A program made the position numbers and the translations under genes. This document shows positions 47,709 through 60,010 of a stretch of DNA of 62,000 nt, piece after piece (position 1 is the stretch's first letter; each line of letters begins with the position of its first letter). The DNA comes from Zygnema cylindricum (lineage: Eukaryota > Streptophyta > Zygnematophyceae > Zygnematales > Zygnemataceae), in NCBI GenBank assembly GCA_037447655.1, contig JBBHKE010000766.1, positions 1 through 62,000 on the forward strand. Direction: 5' to 3'. The notes beneath the pieces were generated by a model. The model worked only from the letters and a program-made list of their open reading frames with translations, was not told the origin of the DNA and did not search any database.

Positions 47709-50186
47709 AAGAAAAATGTAAAAAGAAACAAGAAAAAGGGTGGAAAAAAAAGTTATTTCAATTTTCTCTGGATTGGCTAAACATCCATATTGGTTCAACT
47801 TAAAAGAATTTTGAATTTAGGGAGATAGTAAAATAGATAAGTAGTAATTTTAGATATATGGGTAGATGTGGACGATCTACTTTTTAGTATATTTATATAG
47901 GTTCAAATAGGCCTTAATAGTCTTGTAATTTTTCTTAATACAAAAGAAATGTAATTTTTCTTACTACAGAGATGAAACTTTTCTTGGTACAAAAGAAATG
48001 CAAGTTTTCTTAATACAAAAGAAATGCAAATGTTTGTAATACAAAAAAAGTGTATTTTTGCTAATACAAAAGAAACTGTATTTTTTCTTAATACGATGTA
48101 ATTTCTCTTAATACAAAATGAAATGTAATTTTTCTTACATCAAAAGAAATATAATGTAAAAGGAATGTCAAATAAATGTGAAAGAAATGTGAAAAAAATG
48201 CATTTCTCTTTGGAAAAATAGACGACTTATTTTGATAAAACTTTTTCCCGGAAATCGCTCGGCTCTTAATATTTTTTCCCTATCATTCTCTTGTCCCTAG
48301 AAAACTCCATAAACCCTTTAAACCTCTAATTATAGTTCGCCACTAAATGGATTTTCTTGTACCTCGTTTGGTTTTTTAAACAGATGGGAAGATGGAAAAT
48401 TTGGAGTGGTGGAATATTATCCCAAACACTAAAAAACCCTTAAAAAACCCTAAATTAATGAGTTCAAAATATTTGTAACAGTTTAATGTGGTCTTCTAAC
48501 ATCAACAGTATAAGTCATACATACATATACATAAACATGTGATGTAAAAAAAACTATCAACATCTTTCAAATATTTAATGACAAATGTGAAATTGAAATC
48601 AGTAACATTAATTTTTTTTTAACATCTTCGTTAAAATTAATCGATGCATAATTTTAAACGTTTATTTAGATTGCAAAAACGTTCTAAAATGATCGGTTAG
48701 TGATGAGAATTGTAGTTGTTAAATTGACACAACAATAGTGTATAACGGAGAGGGGGGTAGAGGGAGAAGGAGAGGTAGAGGAAAAAGAGAGGGAGAGGGG
48801 AAAAGAAAGGGAGAGGGAGACAGGAAGGTTGAGAGGAAAAGGAAGAGGGAGAGGGACCAGGAGAGGGGAAGAGAGAAGGGGAGAGAGAGGGGGGAAGGGG
48901 AGAGGGAGGGAAGTGGGGAGAGAAGTGAGATGGAGAGGAAAAAGGAGAGGGACAGGGGGGAGAGGGAGAAAGAGCAAGAGTCGCAAAGGGAGAGGGATGG
49001 GGAGTGAAGGGAGGAGACGGAGGGAGAGGGAAAGGGAGAGGGAAAAAGATAAGGAGCGGGAGAGGGAGAGATATGGAAACTGAGAGCGAGACAGGAGAGA
49101 TAATGTGAAAGAGGGAGGATGAAAGTGAGGGAGTGGGATTGGACGGGGAATAGTTGAAGTAATGTTTCTACTTAAAAACCGTCATTATTATCCAAAAAAT
49201 TATTTCACTCAAAATTATTATATCTTTCCTCAAGATGGTTCAACTCCTACCTTTTTTATTTTAATTCTTTTACTTCACTTTGTAAAAAAAATAGTAAGAA
49301 AATAGTTCAAAAATAGTACAAAATAGTACATTTTCATACTTTTTCGTACATCTTAATTTTACGATTAGAACACTTGCATCATATAATCAAATTTTTAATC
49401 ATAGTAATAAATATTTGATTATTTTTGAAATTATGAATATAATTCATAAAAATATTAGTAAGAAGAAAAAATATAATATGAAACCAATAACCAAACCAGT
49501 ATCAAAAATTGAAATATCCAAAACCGGAATTAGTCTTTATATTAACAAATATTAATACAGTGAGAAAAGGGAAAAAAGGGCGGGAAAATAATTAAAAAAA
49601 AACTAAAAAACTAATCCCACCGTAAAATCTAAAACCTCAAAAACCAATTAATAAAATCTTCCCTCACTACAAATCCCTTTTTGAGCGGTACTCGTCAAAA
49701 AATTTAATAACTACCTCAATACACACTACAACTCTTACCTTTCCAAAGGAAAAAGAAAAAAATATGATATAATAACAAACATCCTACAACTTTAAAAAAC
49801 AAATAAAAGCAAAAACACACCTGCAAACGTATCCACTCTCCACTCAAACTATAACACAATTTCCAAAACCCTAAAAAACCCTAAAACCCTTCTCAAGCTC
49901 GAAAACCCAGAGACGTCGGAAAAACCCCGAAATTTCCGTTTCAACCGAAAAAACTCCCCAAACATCGTTTTCAGCCGAAAATATCAATTTCTCAAACTCT
50001 CGATTTCAAAAACTTCCTATCTCATAAAATCTCAAATCCCACAAAACCTTGAATTTCACAAAAATCTCGATCGCCCAAAATCTCAAATCTCACAAAATGT
50101 CGATTCCCAAAAATCTCGATCTCATAAAACCTCTATCTCACAAAATCTCGCATCTCACACAATCTCAAAACCAATCTCAGTTCTTT
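47709..50186. repeat. Convergent intergenic region rich in low-complexity repeats
   Basis: 47930-48190 has about ten copies of a 20-25 bp unit (TAATACAAAAGAAATGTAAT). 48747-49092 is a polypurine GGGAGAGG tract, nearly pure G/A on the plus strand. 49200-49860 is AT-rich. 49990-50170 has repeats of AAAATCTC(A/G)(A/C)ATCTCAC. No gene recognised. Confidence 0.8.
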
Positions 50187-53100
50187 TTAAGCCACAACTT
50201 GAAGAGCGTCTCGAGATCTTCCCATAACGTTAAGGACAGTTGCAGCAATTTGGGAAGCTGAGAGACCCGCCTCGTAGATTTGATCTTTCGGAGATCCATG
50301 GTCGAGGAATCGGTCCGGCAAAACAATTGAACGGACCTGCAAATCGAGACAGTAACGGAAAACGGAAAATCAGAAACTTGAAAAAACGGGAAAAAAGAAA
50401 AAGCAGAAAACGGGAAAGCAGAAAAAATGGAAAATTGGAAAAACGAAAAATCGGAAAAAACCGAAAAACAGAAAAAAGGAAAAACAGAGAAACAGGAAAA
50501 GAGGAAAACAGAAAAAAAGAAAAGTGAGAAACGGAGAAACGGGGGAACGGATTCTGACACTCAATTAAACAAGTTTTACAACTCTAAGAGACGAACAGAA
50601 ATAACTCTCTCACCTTCACTTTCCCATCGTCCAAGAGTCCGTCGATAGTCATAAAATGGAGAACATGGGAACAAAATCCTCCAATTGAACCCTCCTCTAC
50701 AACTATTAAAACCGGATGTTCTTTCGCTAATTTTCTCACAAGATTTTGGTCCAACGGTTTACAAAATCTCGCATCAGCAACAGTCGCAGAAATTCCTCTC
50801 TCTGATAACAGTTTATGAGCCGCTAAACAGTTAAGAGTCATAGTTCCGTATCCCAAAAGAGCCACATCGGTTCCTTCTCGAAGAATTCTACCTTTCCCTA
50901 TCTAAACAACAAGAAAAGAAAGGAAAAAAGAAAAGGAAGGATAAAAGGAAAGGATAAAGAAAGGGGAAAATGAAAGACAATAGTGAGATTACGTAAAAAA
51001 AAGAGCGCGGGTGAAATCGGAAAAGAGCGTATCCTAAAAGAGTAATGTTAGTTTCTTCGTGAAGAGTTCTACCAATTCCTGATTGAACAAACGAAAACAA
51101 TTAAAAAACAAGAAAAAAAAATAGAAAAAGAAAAGGAAGCCAGTACAGTGATTCCGACCACATCCCAACAACCCATCAACGAAACCTGTCAAAACTCGTC
51201 AAAACCCATCAATACCCATCAATAACCGTCAAAAACCCGAAAAAACCCCAACCCACCTCCAACGGAATCCCCTTATTATGCGGCGGTAATTCCACTCCAA
51301 TTCCGTTTCCTCGAGGGTATCTCACACAACTCGCCTGGTCGTCGATTGCTGCTGACGTGGCGATCATATGGAAAAGCTCGGCCTCGTTCGAGGGAGCCAT
51401 AACCACCATATTGGGGAGACAGGCGAGGTACGCGACATCAAAAGCTCCCGCGTGAGTGGCTCCATCGGCTCCGACCAATCCCGCGCGATCGATAGCAAAT
51501 CGGACGGGAAGTTTCTGGAGACAGACGTCGTGGACGACCTGGGGAATAACGGAAAACGGAAGATAGTATTGGAAGGAATTCAAATAAGTTTTTTAACCTG
51601 GAAATAAAGGAGAATGGAGGAGGGAGATCAGGAAGTTTTTGGAGACAGACGTCATGGACAAACTGGAGAAAAAACAGAGAGCGGAAGATAAAAACACCAC
51701 TAGGAATTAAATAAAGGAGAAAGGCGGAGGGAGATTGGGAATCTTCTGGAGACAGACGTCGTGGACGACCTGGGCAAAAAAACGGAGAACGGAAGGATAA
51801 AAGAACCGTAATTAAATAAAGGAGAAAGGAGAGAGATTGGGAAGTTTCTGGAGATAGACGTCGTGGAGGATCTGGAGAATAACGGAGAACGGAAAGATAA
51901 ATCGGGGTTAGGACTTAAAACAAGTTTTTTAACCTGGAAATAAAGGAAAAGGGAGATCGAGAAGTTTTTGGAGACACGTCGTGGACGACCTGGAAAACAA
52001 CGGAGAACGGAAGATAGAATTGGTGTTAAGAAGTAAAACAAGTTTTTGGAGATAAACATTGTGGACAAAGGAGAAAGGAGAAGGGAGAAGGGAGAAGGGT
52101 GTTAAGACTAAGGAGACGAATCGAATGCAAAGTTTTTGGAGACAGACGTCGTGGGCGCCTTAGAAAATAAAGAACGGAGAATAAAATTGGCGTTAGAACT
52201 CAAACAAGTTTTTGGAGACAAACATTGTGGACAACCTGGAAATAAAGGTGAAGGGAGAAGGGAGAAGGATCTCAGAACTTGGACCGAAGGAGGAGAATCT
52301 AGGAAATATGGTGTATCTGGAGGTAGATATCATGGACGGCCTTGAAAAGAATGAAGGACAGAAAATATGGAAAACAAAGGAGAACAGTAAATAAAACTAA
52401 CGCTAGGACTAGGAAGGAGAAGGATAGGACAAAATTTTAGTTGGAGACAAAAGTCATCGAAAACCTTCTGGAAAATGACGGAGAACGGAAAGAAAGAAGA
52501 ATATCGGAGAACAAAAATGGCGTTAGGACTAAGACATAATCTAGAACATCAGGGGTTTTTGAAACAAACATTGGGAACGACCTGGAAATAAAGAAGAAGG
52601 GAGAAGGGAGAAGGGAGAAGGGAGAAGGGGGAAGGGGGAAGGGAGAAGGTCATTAGAACTTGGACAGAATGAAGAGAATCTAGTAAATAAGACATTTTAG
52701 GGGACAAACATCATAGAAAACCTGGAAATAACGGAGAACGGAAAAGAAAATTGGCTTTAGCACTTGGACAGAAGAAAGGCGAATCTAGAACACGGGGAAT
52801 TTTGAGAGCCGAACATCATCGAGAATCGGAAAAAAACAGAGAATAAACCAGAGAATAAATCGCAAAGTATCATTTCCCTAAGCGATTCAAACTAGTAAGA
52901 ATCGGAAAAAAACAGAGAATAAAACAAAAAGTATCATTCCCATAAACGAATCGAGAAAAAACAGAGAATGAAAAGAAGAGAATCATTCGCTTCTCCCAAG
53001 AGATTTAAATTTCTTACTTAATCATATCCTTGTTGAAGAACACCGCTGTAAATGAAACAGGAAGTATCATTCCCATAAGCAATTTTAAACTACGAAGAAT

Positions 53101-55856
53101 CGAGAAAAAACAGAGAAAGAAAAGATAAGAAATCATTCGCTTCTTCCAAGAGATTTAAACTTCTTACTTGATCATATCCTCGTTGAAGAAAACTGCTATA
53201 AATTGCACAAAAAGGTTTAATTCCTTCACATGCGAGACCCGCGGCAAAAGTTACCGCATGTTGTTCGGCAATTCCTACATCAAAACATCTTTCCGGAAAT
53301 CGTTTCCCAAACTGCAAAAAAAAATCATATATAAACCACAAAAACAGATAGAAAAAACTAGTTTAGAAACTGGTCTAGAATAATAAAATTTAGTTTTAAT
53401 GATAACAAACTAGTTTCGAATGATAAGATTAAGTTAAAGAGTGACAACATATGCTCAGAAGCCGCAACCACACATAAAAAACCCAAAAAGAGCTCAGAAA
53501 TAAAAATAAAATCCAAAAACAAATGATGTTTGTGGAAAAAATTGTGAGGTAAGTTGCAACTTTTACTACAAATCTCAAATGCCCAAAACTAGGCTTCACT
53601 TTAAAACATTAGTACGTTTAAATCTAATCTCTAGATTCATCAAAAAAATGCATCGGGATTCCAGAAAAGACACCAAAAAAGTCCCTTAAAAAAGGGTTTA
53701 ATATAATCTGTAAATTCATCTGAAAGTGCATCCGGGGTTACAAAACGACTTAAAAAACATTCCTTTGAAAAAAGTTCCTTCAGAATAAGTTCCTTGAACA
53801 AAAAAGTTCCTTAAAAAAAAGACCTTAAAAAAAAGTTCTTAAAAAGAAAAAAAGTATGTATACCATATTTAGTCCTGTCCCTCCTCCCATAGCTGCGTGA
53901 ATGGCAACGATATTTTTATCTGCCTCGGCCTCGGCAATTAGGGCTTCGGCAAAATAAGTAGTATAACTTTGTGTGGGACTTTTTCCTTTAAACTGTCGAC
54001 CGGTTGCCGGGTCAAATTTTACAACTCCTGAAAAAAGAAAAGAAAAAAAAAGGCGAAGAGAAGAAAAAAAAAGAAAAGAGAGGAAATAAAAAAAAAGCTT
54101 GGTGAAAAAAGTTCCGCATATGGATATCCACAAACTCCTGCCTCCCTCCCTCCTCTCCCTCTCCCGCCCGCACCTTCTCCCTCTCCCTCCCTCTCCTCGT
54201 TTCCCTCTTCTCTCCCCCTCTCCCTCTGCTCACCGTGATACTTATCAGATGCTCGTTCCGCATATGGATATCCACGTCCTTTTTCGGTAACCACATGAAT
54301 AAGTACCGGTCCCGAAGATTGTGTATTTTTTACTTCCTTTAAAATCTCTACTAAATCGGGAATACTGTGACCATCGACCGGTCCAATATAATATAATCCC
54401 AATTCCTCAAATAGTGTGGATCCAGACCCACTTATCATTCCTCGAGCGTATTCGTCGACTTTCGAAGCGAGTTCGTGAGTTATACCTCCGATTTGTTTCG
54501 TAACTCCCTGTTAAGGAAAATGAGACGAGATATCGAATTATGAATCTTATTCGATAATCTTTTTTCTTTTCCTTTCTTTTTTGCTTTGCTTTGCTTTTCT
54601 TTTGATTTTGTTTTGCTTTTCTATTGTTCTTTTTACTTGTTTTAGTGGTCAGAATGGAGGAGGAAGAGATGGGTGGTGAATAAAACTATTTTTTAATTAT
54701 CGATGTTAAACCAGGATAAGACAGATTAGTTGAGAAAATGTATAACAATTTTTTTGCGATTACAAAAGTTAATCATAATAAGAAAGCCTTAGAAAATAGG
54801 AAAACAGATACTTCCTGAAAACAAATATCAACCGAATCTTACCCACTGCCCAAAATCCCACACACTCCAAGCTATTTTAATTGTTTTTGTTTGTCCTCTT
54901 ACCTTGGCAACCTCCCTCAATTCTCGCAAAGGCACAAAACCTTACCCACTCCCCAAAATTTCTCCTACAGCCCAAAATTTCACCCACTGCCCAAAATTTC
55001 TCCCACAGCCCAAAATTTCTCCACTGCACAAAATCTCAGCCACTCCACACTATTTTAAGTATTTTCTTGTCCTCTTACCTTGGCAAACTCCCTCAATCCT
55101 CGCAAAGGTCCATACTGTTACCCACTCCCCAAAATCTCACCCACTCCACACTATTTTAAGCGTTTTTTTTTAACTTTCTTACCTTGGCAACCTCCCTCAA
55201 TCCTCACATGCCCAAACTCTTACCCAATCCCCAAAATTTCTCCCCCAAAACTTCACCCACTGCCCAAAATCTTACTCACTGCCCAAAATCTCACCCACTC
55301 CACACTATTTTTTTTTTTTTGTTTTTCGTACCTTGGCAACCTCCCTCAATTCTCGCAGAGGTCGGCTTGACTGCAGTTTACTGAGAGCACTACTGAGGGC
55401 CCCCACCGGAGGAGCCGGACCGTCCAATGTGGCAGTAGGAAGAGACACCTGCAAAAAACGGTTTTGTGACGGTTTTATGGTTTTAAAATCAGTCAAATTT
55501 ACATGACAAGTTAAAAGCCCATAATTTGGGCAGTAGGAAGAGACACACCTGCAAAAATCGGTTTTATGACGGTTTTACGATGTAAAATCAGTCAAAATTA
55601 TGTATTTAGCTCTCGTAAAATGGAGAGATAAAAAGTTCATACTTGGAGGGAGACTGGTAATAAGTGCTTCTGATGTCGACACAAATGGGAAATGTCTTCC
55701 GACCCATAAAATCCTTTGAGGCTCGATAAGAGTTCTTAATTGAACTCGCATAGAGGGAGGGAGGCAGGGAGGGAGGGAGGGAGGGAAGGAGGGAAAGAGG
55801 GGGGAAGGGAGAGAGAGAGGAGAAAAAAAGAGAGAGAGGGAGATAAAAATAGAAAG

Positions 55857-55919
<63 letters not shown>

Positions 55920-58900
55920 CCTGCTTATTGTCATTAAGGATGACAATCATATTAGAGTCCAGGTAACCAGCATTATTCATCGCCTCATAGGCCATCCCAG
56001 CAGTCATGGCTCCATCTCCAATCACGGCAATTACTTGATTCTTGCGACCAATGAGATCGCGACCCACAGCCATACCTGCAAAAAAAAGGTGTTTTTTTTT
56101 CCTTTCAGATTTCTATCTTTTTTTTTTAAGGACAGACGTCATAGAAGTGCATCGTCCAAAAACAAACAACTGTGAAATCCCATTTCATTTTTCTTAGTTT
56201 CTGGGTTCTTTAAATTCTTCAAATTCTCTAAATTCTCTAAATTCTTTAAATTCTTTAAACCTCCAAAAAGAAACCACAGAAGGTCCACATGCCGCAATGA
56301 ATAACGGAGTCACTCTGGATAAATGAATTATTGCAAGACATGTGACTAGCAATTATTTTTTTTCTCAATTATTATACCAGTAAGTGCGAAAAAAATAGCA
56401 GTATTCCTATTATTAACTTAATTTGATTCAAATTATACGTAATGAATCAACAATCTCACAAGAGTAAAAGAGTTCGAAAAAAGTTGACAAGGGCAAAGGG
56501 ATGATGGAAAACCTAACAGACAGAAAACTAAGAGAGGAAAGAGGGGAAAAGGAGAAAAAGTGGAAAATGTGGAAAAAAATGAGATAAAATATTCACCTAA
56601 ACCTGCAGAAATTGAAGTGGAGCTATGACCGGCTCCAAAGGGGTCATATTCACTTTCTGACCTTTTAGTAAAACCAGAAAGACCATCGGTCTGACGTAAA
56701 GTATGCATTTTATTTCGTCGACCGGTCAAAATTTTATGTGGGTAAGCCTACAAATAGAATCATTAAACAACAAAAAGTCAATAAACAACATAGAACCGAT
56801 AAACAATGTAGAATAGATAAACAACATAGAATCGATAAACAACATAGAACCGATAAACGACATAGAATCGAAAACAACATAGAATCAATAAACAACATAG
56901 AATCAATAAACAACATAGAATCGATAAACAACATAGAATTCCATGAGGAAATATGAAAACAGATAATAAACTTAAAATCTTGTGAGGCTTCAAAACCCAG
57001 AAAAACAACAGAGAAACGGGTCAGGCTCAACAAACCATTTTCTTGAACTGCAATTAGATAACAACTGAATTACTGGACTGAAAATTTGTAAAGCTGGTTC
57101 AAGAAAGAGTTAATATCACTACTTTAGTCCCGTTTATTCTGGTCACTAAACATAAAATAGCGTTATTAATAACTGTTTTTTTCTTAACGTAATTATTTAA
57201 AGGGTTCAGAATCATCAACGTCATAACAAGTATTGTTAACAACAATACCAAACAAAAAACAAAGCCAAAAGAAAAACATAAACAAACATCCCGCAAAAAC
57301 AAAACAATCCACATACTAACACTAATAACAATTCACAGTATAGTGTATAATTCATCCATAGTATAATGCCCTTCGTTCTAAAACCTATCTTGTCTTAATG
57401 TCAAAAAAAAAGTAAAAGGAAAAGCAGGGACAATCCAAAATCCATAAATCTCTTGCCATATTACAAAAATATATCCTAGATGTCAGATTACTTCCTACTT
57501 ATGACGACGACTACCTCCATTTTCCCAACACTCCCTCCAAGATAGATCTTCGGAATTTTCCCCTTTTACAAAGAAACAAATTAAATATATCCACTACTCG
57601 ACATTTATCAAAAAGGGAGACAGGCAAAACTATTGCTCACTAAAACTCTTTAGTTTTACAAATCCATCATATCAAATTCATATCCGTTTCCAATAAATCC
57701 ACAATATATCGACAACATATCAACAATATATCAACAATATACCGACAATATATCGACAATATATTGACAATATATCGACAACACATCGACAACATATAAT
57801 CGATATATCCACAATAAATCCACAATACATCAACAATATATCCAATATACCAACATTATAATTGATAAAGAAGGAGAAGAAAATGAAATGAAAATGTTAC
57901 CTGATGTCCTACGTCCCACAATATTTTATCCTCTGGAGAATTAAAAACATGATGGAGAGCCACAGTAAGCTCCACGACTCCGAGAGAAGAACCTAAATGG
58001 CCGCCAGTTTTGGAAACAGTAAAAATGGTTTCTGACCGAACTTCATCGGAAAGTTGCTTCAAATCCTGTTCAAAAACGACAAAAAAACTTACACTCCAAC
58101 TTTTTGTTAAAACCATTTTTCATCAAAATACTAAAAAAAAATTAAATCAAAAAGCGGCAAAAGTCACACTCACAAGTTTTTAATAAGACCATTTCTCATC
58201 GATACTCGAACAATTTTTAGAATTAAATCCATATTTATAAGTCAATCACGATGGGAAAAATCAAGATATACATACCTGACAATACAGGGAGGGGAGAGGG
58301 GAAGAAGGGGAGAAAGGGGAGAGAGGGCGGAGAAGGCGGAGAGATGGGAGGGAGGGTGGAGAGGTGGGAGAGAGAGGGGAGAGAACGGGAGAAGGTGGGG
58401 AGAGTGGGGAGGAGAGAGGGGAGAGGGAGGACGGGAGAGAAAGAGAGGGAGAGAGAGGGAGAGGGAGAGGGAGACAGAAAGAGAGGGGGAGAGAGGGGAG
58501 AGAGAGGGAGAGCAAGAAGAGGGGAGAGTGGGGAGGAGAGAGAGACGGGAGAGAGGGGGAGAGAGGGGGGAGAGGGAGAGAGAGAGAGCTGACCCGAAGA
58601 GTCAAATTCTTCATATGCTGCGGGTAATTCACGGTATCCAAAAGAGGTGTCGGTGGTTTTTCTGAAACATATTCTCCCTTTTCACTCAAAGCAGCCACCA
58701 CTTTCTGCAATAATAAACCATTGAAAACATAATCTCTTAATGCATCTCATCTACACTAAAAAAAAAGAACTTCACTGCAATTATATGCAATAAAAAAAAA
58801 CTGAAAAGGCATTAAAGAAACAGTAAAACCACACTGTAAAGGCACTAGAAAAGCAGAAAAAAGCGCAGGAAAAGCAGTGAGAAAGCAATAAAAAGCGTTG

Positions 58901-60010
58901 AAATTAAAAGCATTAGAACGAATAAAAAAGGCAGGAAAGAAAGAGATAAAGAGCATAAAAAAAAACTAAAAAAGCAGTAGAATAAAAAGAAATAAAAATA
59001 GGCCCAAAAGTCAAAAGCACCAAAAAAGAAGCTGTGAAAAATTTAAGCAACTCCTCTTTAAAAGACCTTCCCGCTTTCATTGTCTTTTAGCAAATATAAA
59101 ATAAAATAACATCAAATAACTACATAAAGTCAAAGCATAAATTATCATTTTCCACTCTCCAAGTATTGTCACAATTCTTGAATAGCGACAAAATATTTAT
59201 TCTCTATTGATTCAAAAATAGAAAAATGTCAAAGCCATAATCATAATACAATAATATATACATACATAATTACATTATGGATATTTAACTATTCTAGGGA
59301 TATATCATTATAATATAGACAATTATCCAAACCATAATTATTTCCAAATGATGCAAAAATGAGAAAACTGGAGCTCCAAATAATAACATTTAGGAACAAA
59401 CTGGATCCATAAATTCTTTAAAAAAAGCTCTTAAGCTCCAATTAACCAAAATGTAACCCTCCATAAACCAGAATCTGTTAGTATGAAAATAGACAAAAAA
59501 TAGGCGAGAAAAAGGCGAAAAAATGGCAAAAAAAGGCGAAAAAAAGGAAATAAAGGGCAAAATAAAGGCTAAAGAAAGGCAAAAAAAAGGCAAAAAAATG
59601 GCGAAAAAATGGCGAAAAAAAAGCGAAAAAAGGGCGAAAAAAAAAACGAAAAAAGCGCAAAAAATGGGCGAAAAAAAGGAGAAAAAAAGGCGGAAAATGG
59701 CCAAAAAAAGGCGAAAAAAAGGAGAAAAAATAGCAGCATTTAACTGACCTGCATTATCAATTGCTTACAAGAAACAAAAAATAAAGGAAAAAAAAGAAAA
59801 AACATGTACCTTCCGTACACTCTTTGTCAATACTGAAGCCGGTTTCTCTTCGGTTGAGATGATTTTCCTTAACCCTAGAAACTGATTTCCAATGCATGGA
59901 ACACGTGTACTGTTGGAAACCAAAACATGACTGCCAGAAACATGAGAAACTGAGTTACTATTCACACGTGTGGGAAAAACTGTACGGACAACAGCTGTAC
60001 CAGACGCCAT
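50187..60010 (-). CDS. DXS: 1-deoxy-D-xylulose-5-phosphate synthase (DXS), complete, 12 exons
   Basis: First, flux-controlling enzyme of the plastid MEP pathway: a thiamine-diphosphate transketolase-fold enzyme joining pyruvate and glyceraldehyde-3-phosphate. Exons: 60010-59810, 58704-58594, 58065-57901, 56747-56597, 56075-55921, 55448-55332, 54507-54234, 54027-53864, 53311-53168, 51538-51257, 50901-50614, 50336-50187. All phases agree, giving 733 codons plus stop, the normal plant length. The first 67 residues are Ser/Val/Arg-rich and fit a plastid transit peptide. Landmarks: [34 protein letters not shown], the ThDP motif GDGAMTAG...[44 protein letters not shown] (catalytic Glu), [18 protein letters not shown], and the C-terminal [20 protein letters not shown]. 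No lesion seen. Introns are crowded with tandem repeats, several copying exon edges. Confidence 0.97.
50340..50535. repeat. A/G-rich GGAAAANCGGAAAA repeats in DXS intron 11
   Basis: The tract lies 4 bp from the acceptor of exon 12, so the transcript has a long TTTTCC-rich polypyrimidine tract there. Units are short and irregular. Confidence 0.85.
51511..52830 (-). repeat. Ladder of about 12 decaying copies of the DXS exon 10 acceptor edge
   Basis: The real edge (plus strand TTTCTGGAGACAGACGTCGTGG at 51512) is followed into intron 9 by copies near 51635, 51743, 51844, 51964, 52041, 52134 and 52206, then weaker ones near 52310, 52440, 52555, 52690 and 52800. Each copy holds the first 30-odd bases of the exon plus the CAG|GT acceptor and about 60-90 bp of intron, with ...AATAACGGAGAACGGAA words. 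Similarity to the exon falls with distance. Confidence 0.88.
52850..53205 (-). repeat. Tandem duplication of DXS exon 9 donor edge
   Basis: 52976-53056 repeats 53128-53205: both have CATTCGCTTCT(T/C)CCAAGAGA, then TTCTTACTT(G/A)ATCATATCC and GTTGAAGAA(A/C). The copy carries the last 40 or so exon bases (ending GATTA/GATCAA) and a GTAAGAA donor. Partial copies of the intron part (AAGTATCATTCCCATAA) occur near 52863, 52928 and 53062. Confidence 0.88.
54099..54233 (-). repeat. DXS intron 7: exon 7 fragment copy plus simple repeat
   Basis: The 18-bp CCGCATATGGATATCCAC of exon 7 (54258-54275) occurs again at 54116-54133 inside the short intron. Between them, 54137-54230 is a C/T-rich tract on the plus strand that abuts the donor at 54233. 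Confidence 0.8.
54890..55331 (-). repeat. Three tandem copies of the DXS exon 6 donor edge
   Basis: The plus-strand signature ACCTTGGCAACCTCCCTCAA is at the true edge (55330-55349) and at 54901, 55078 (one change) and 55181. Copies include about 33 exon bases and a donor reading GTAAGA, closer to consensus than the true GTACGA. Between them are repeats of CCCAAAATCTCACCCACTC. Confidence 0.9.
55526..55601 (-). repeat. Copy of the DXS exon 6 acceptor edge
   Basis: GGCAGTAGGAAGAGACAC, then CTGCAAAAA(A/T)CGGTTTT(G/A)TGACGG, occurs at 55430-55480 (true edge) and 55531-55580. The copy includes about 20 exon bases, the CAG acceptor and about 55 bp of intron, and has a 2-bp insert next to the acceptor. 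Confidence 0.88.
55740..55918. repeat. (GGGA)n and (GA)n tract abutting the DXS exon 5 donor
   Basis: GGGAGGGAGG units at 55755-55800 pass into (GA)n at 55862-55916, ending within 3 bp of the donor at 55920. The transcript has (CT)n directly after the donor. Confidence 0.93.
56765..57850. repeat. Tandem repeats in DXS intron 3
   Basis: 56775-56945: about nine units of CATAGAATCGATAAACAA (18-21 bp). 57695-57845: about twelve units of ATATATCGACA(A/C) (10-13 bp). The sequence between (56950-57690) is AT-rich with nothing recognised. Confidence 0.88.
58285..58592. repeat. Polypurine GGGAGA tract abutting the DXS exon 2 donor
   Basis: About 300 bp nearly pure G/A on the plus strand ends next to the donor at 58593. 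In the transcript it is a C/T tract right after the donor. Mirror-symmetric stretches could form triplex (H-DNA). Confidence 0.92.
58750..59745. repeat. DXS intron 1 with AAAAAGGCGAAAA repeats
   Basis: 59500-59740 is built of AAAAAGGCG(A)AAAAA units, about 20 irregular copies. 58800-59000 has looser repeats with AAAGCA. The rest is AT-rich with nothing recognised. Confidence 0.85.

Noticed and set aside
48738-49083. Gly/Glu/Arg-rich frames over polypurine DNA (also 58251-58710)
   Set aside because: Simple-repeat artefacts; no start context, and the second lies in a DXS intron.
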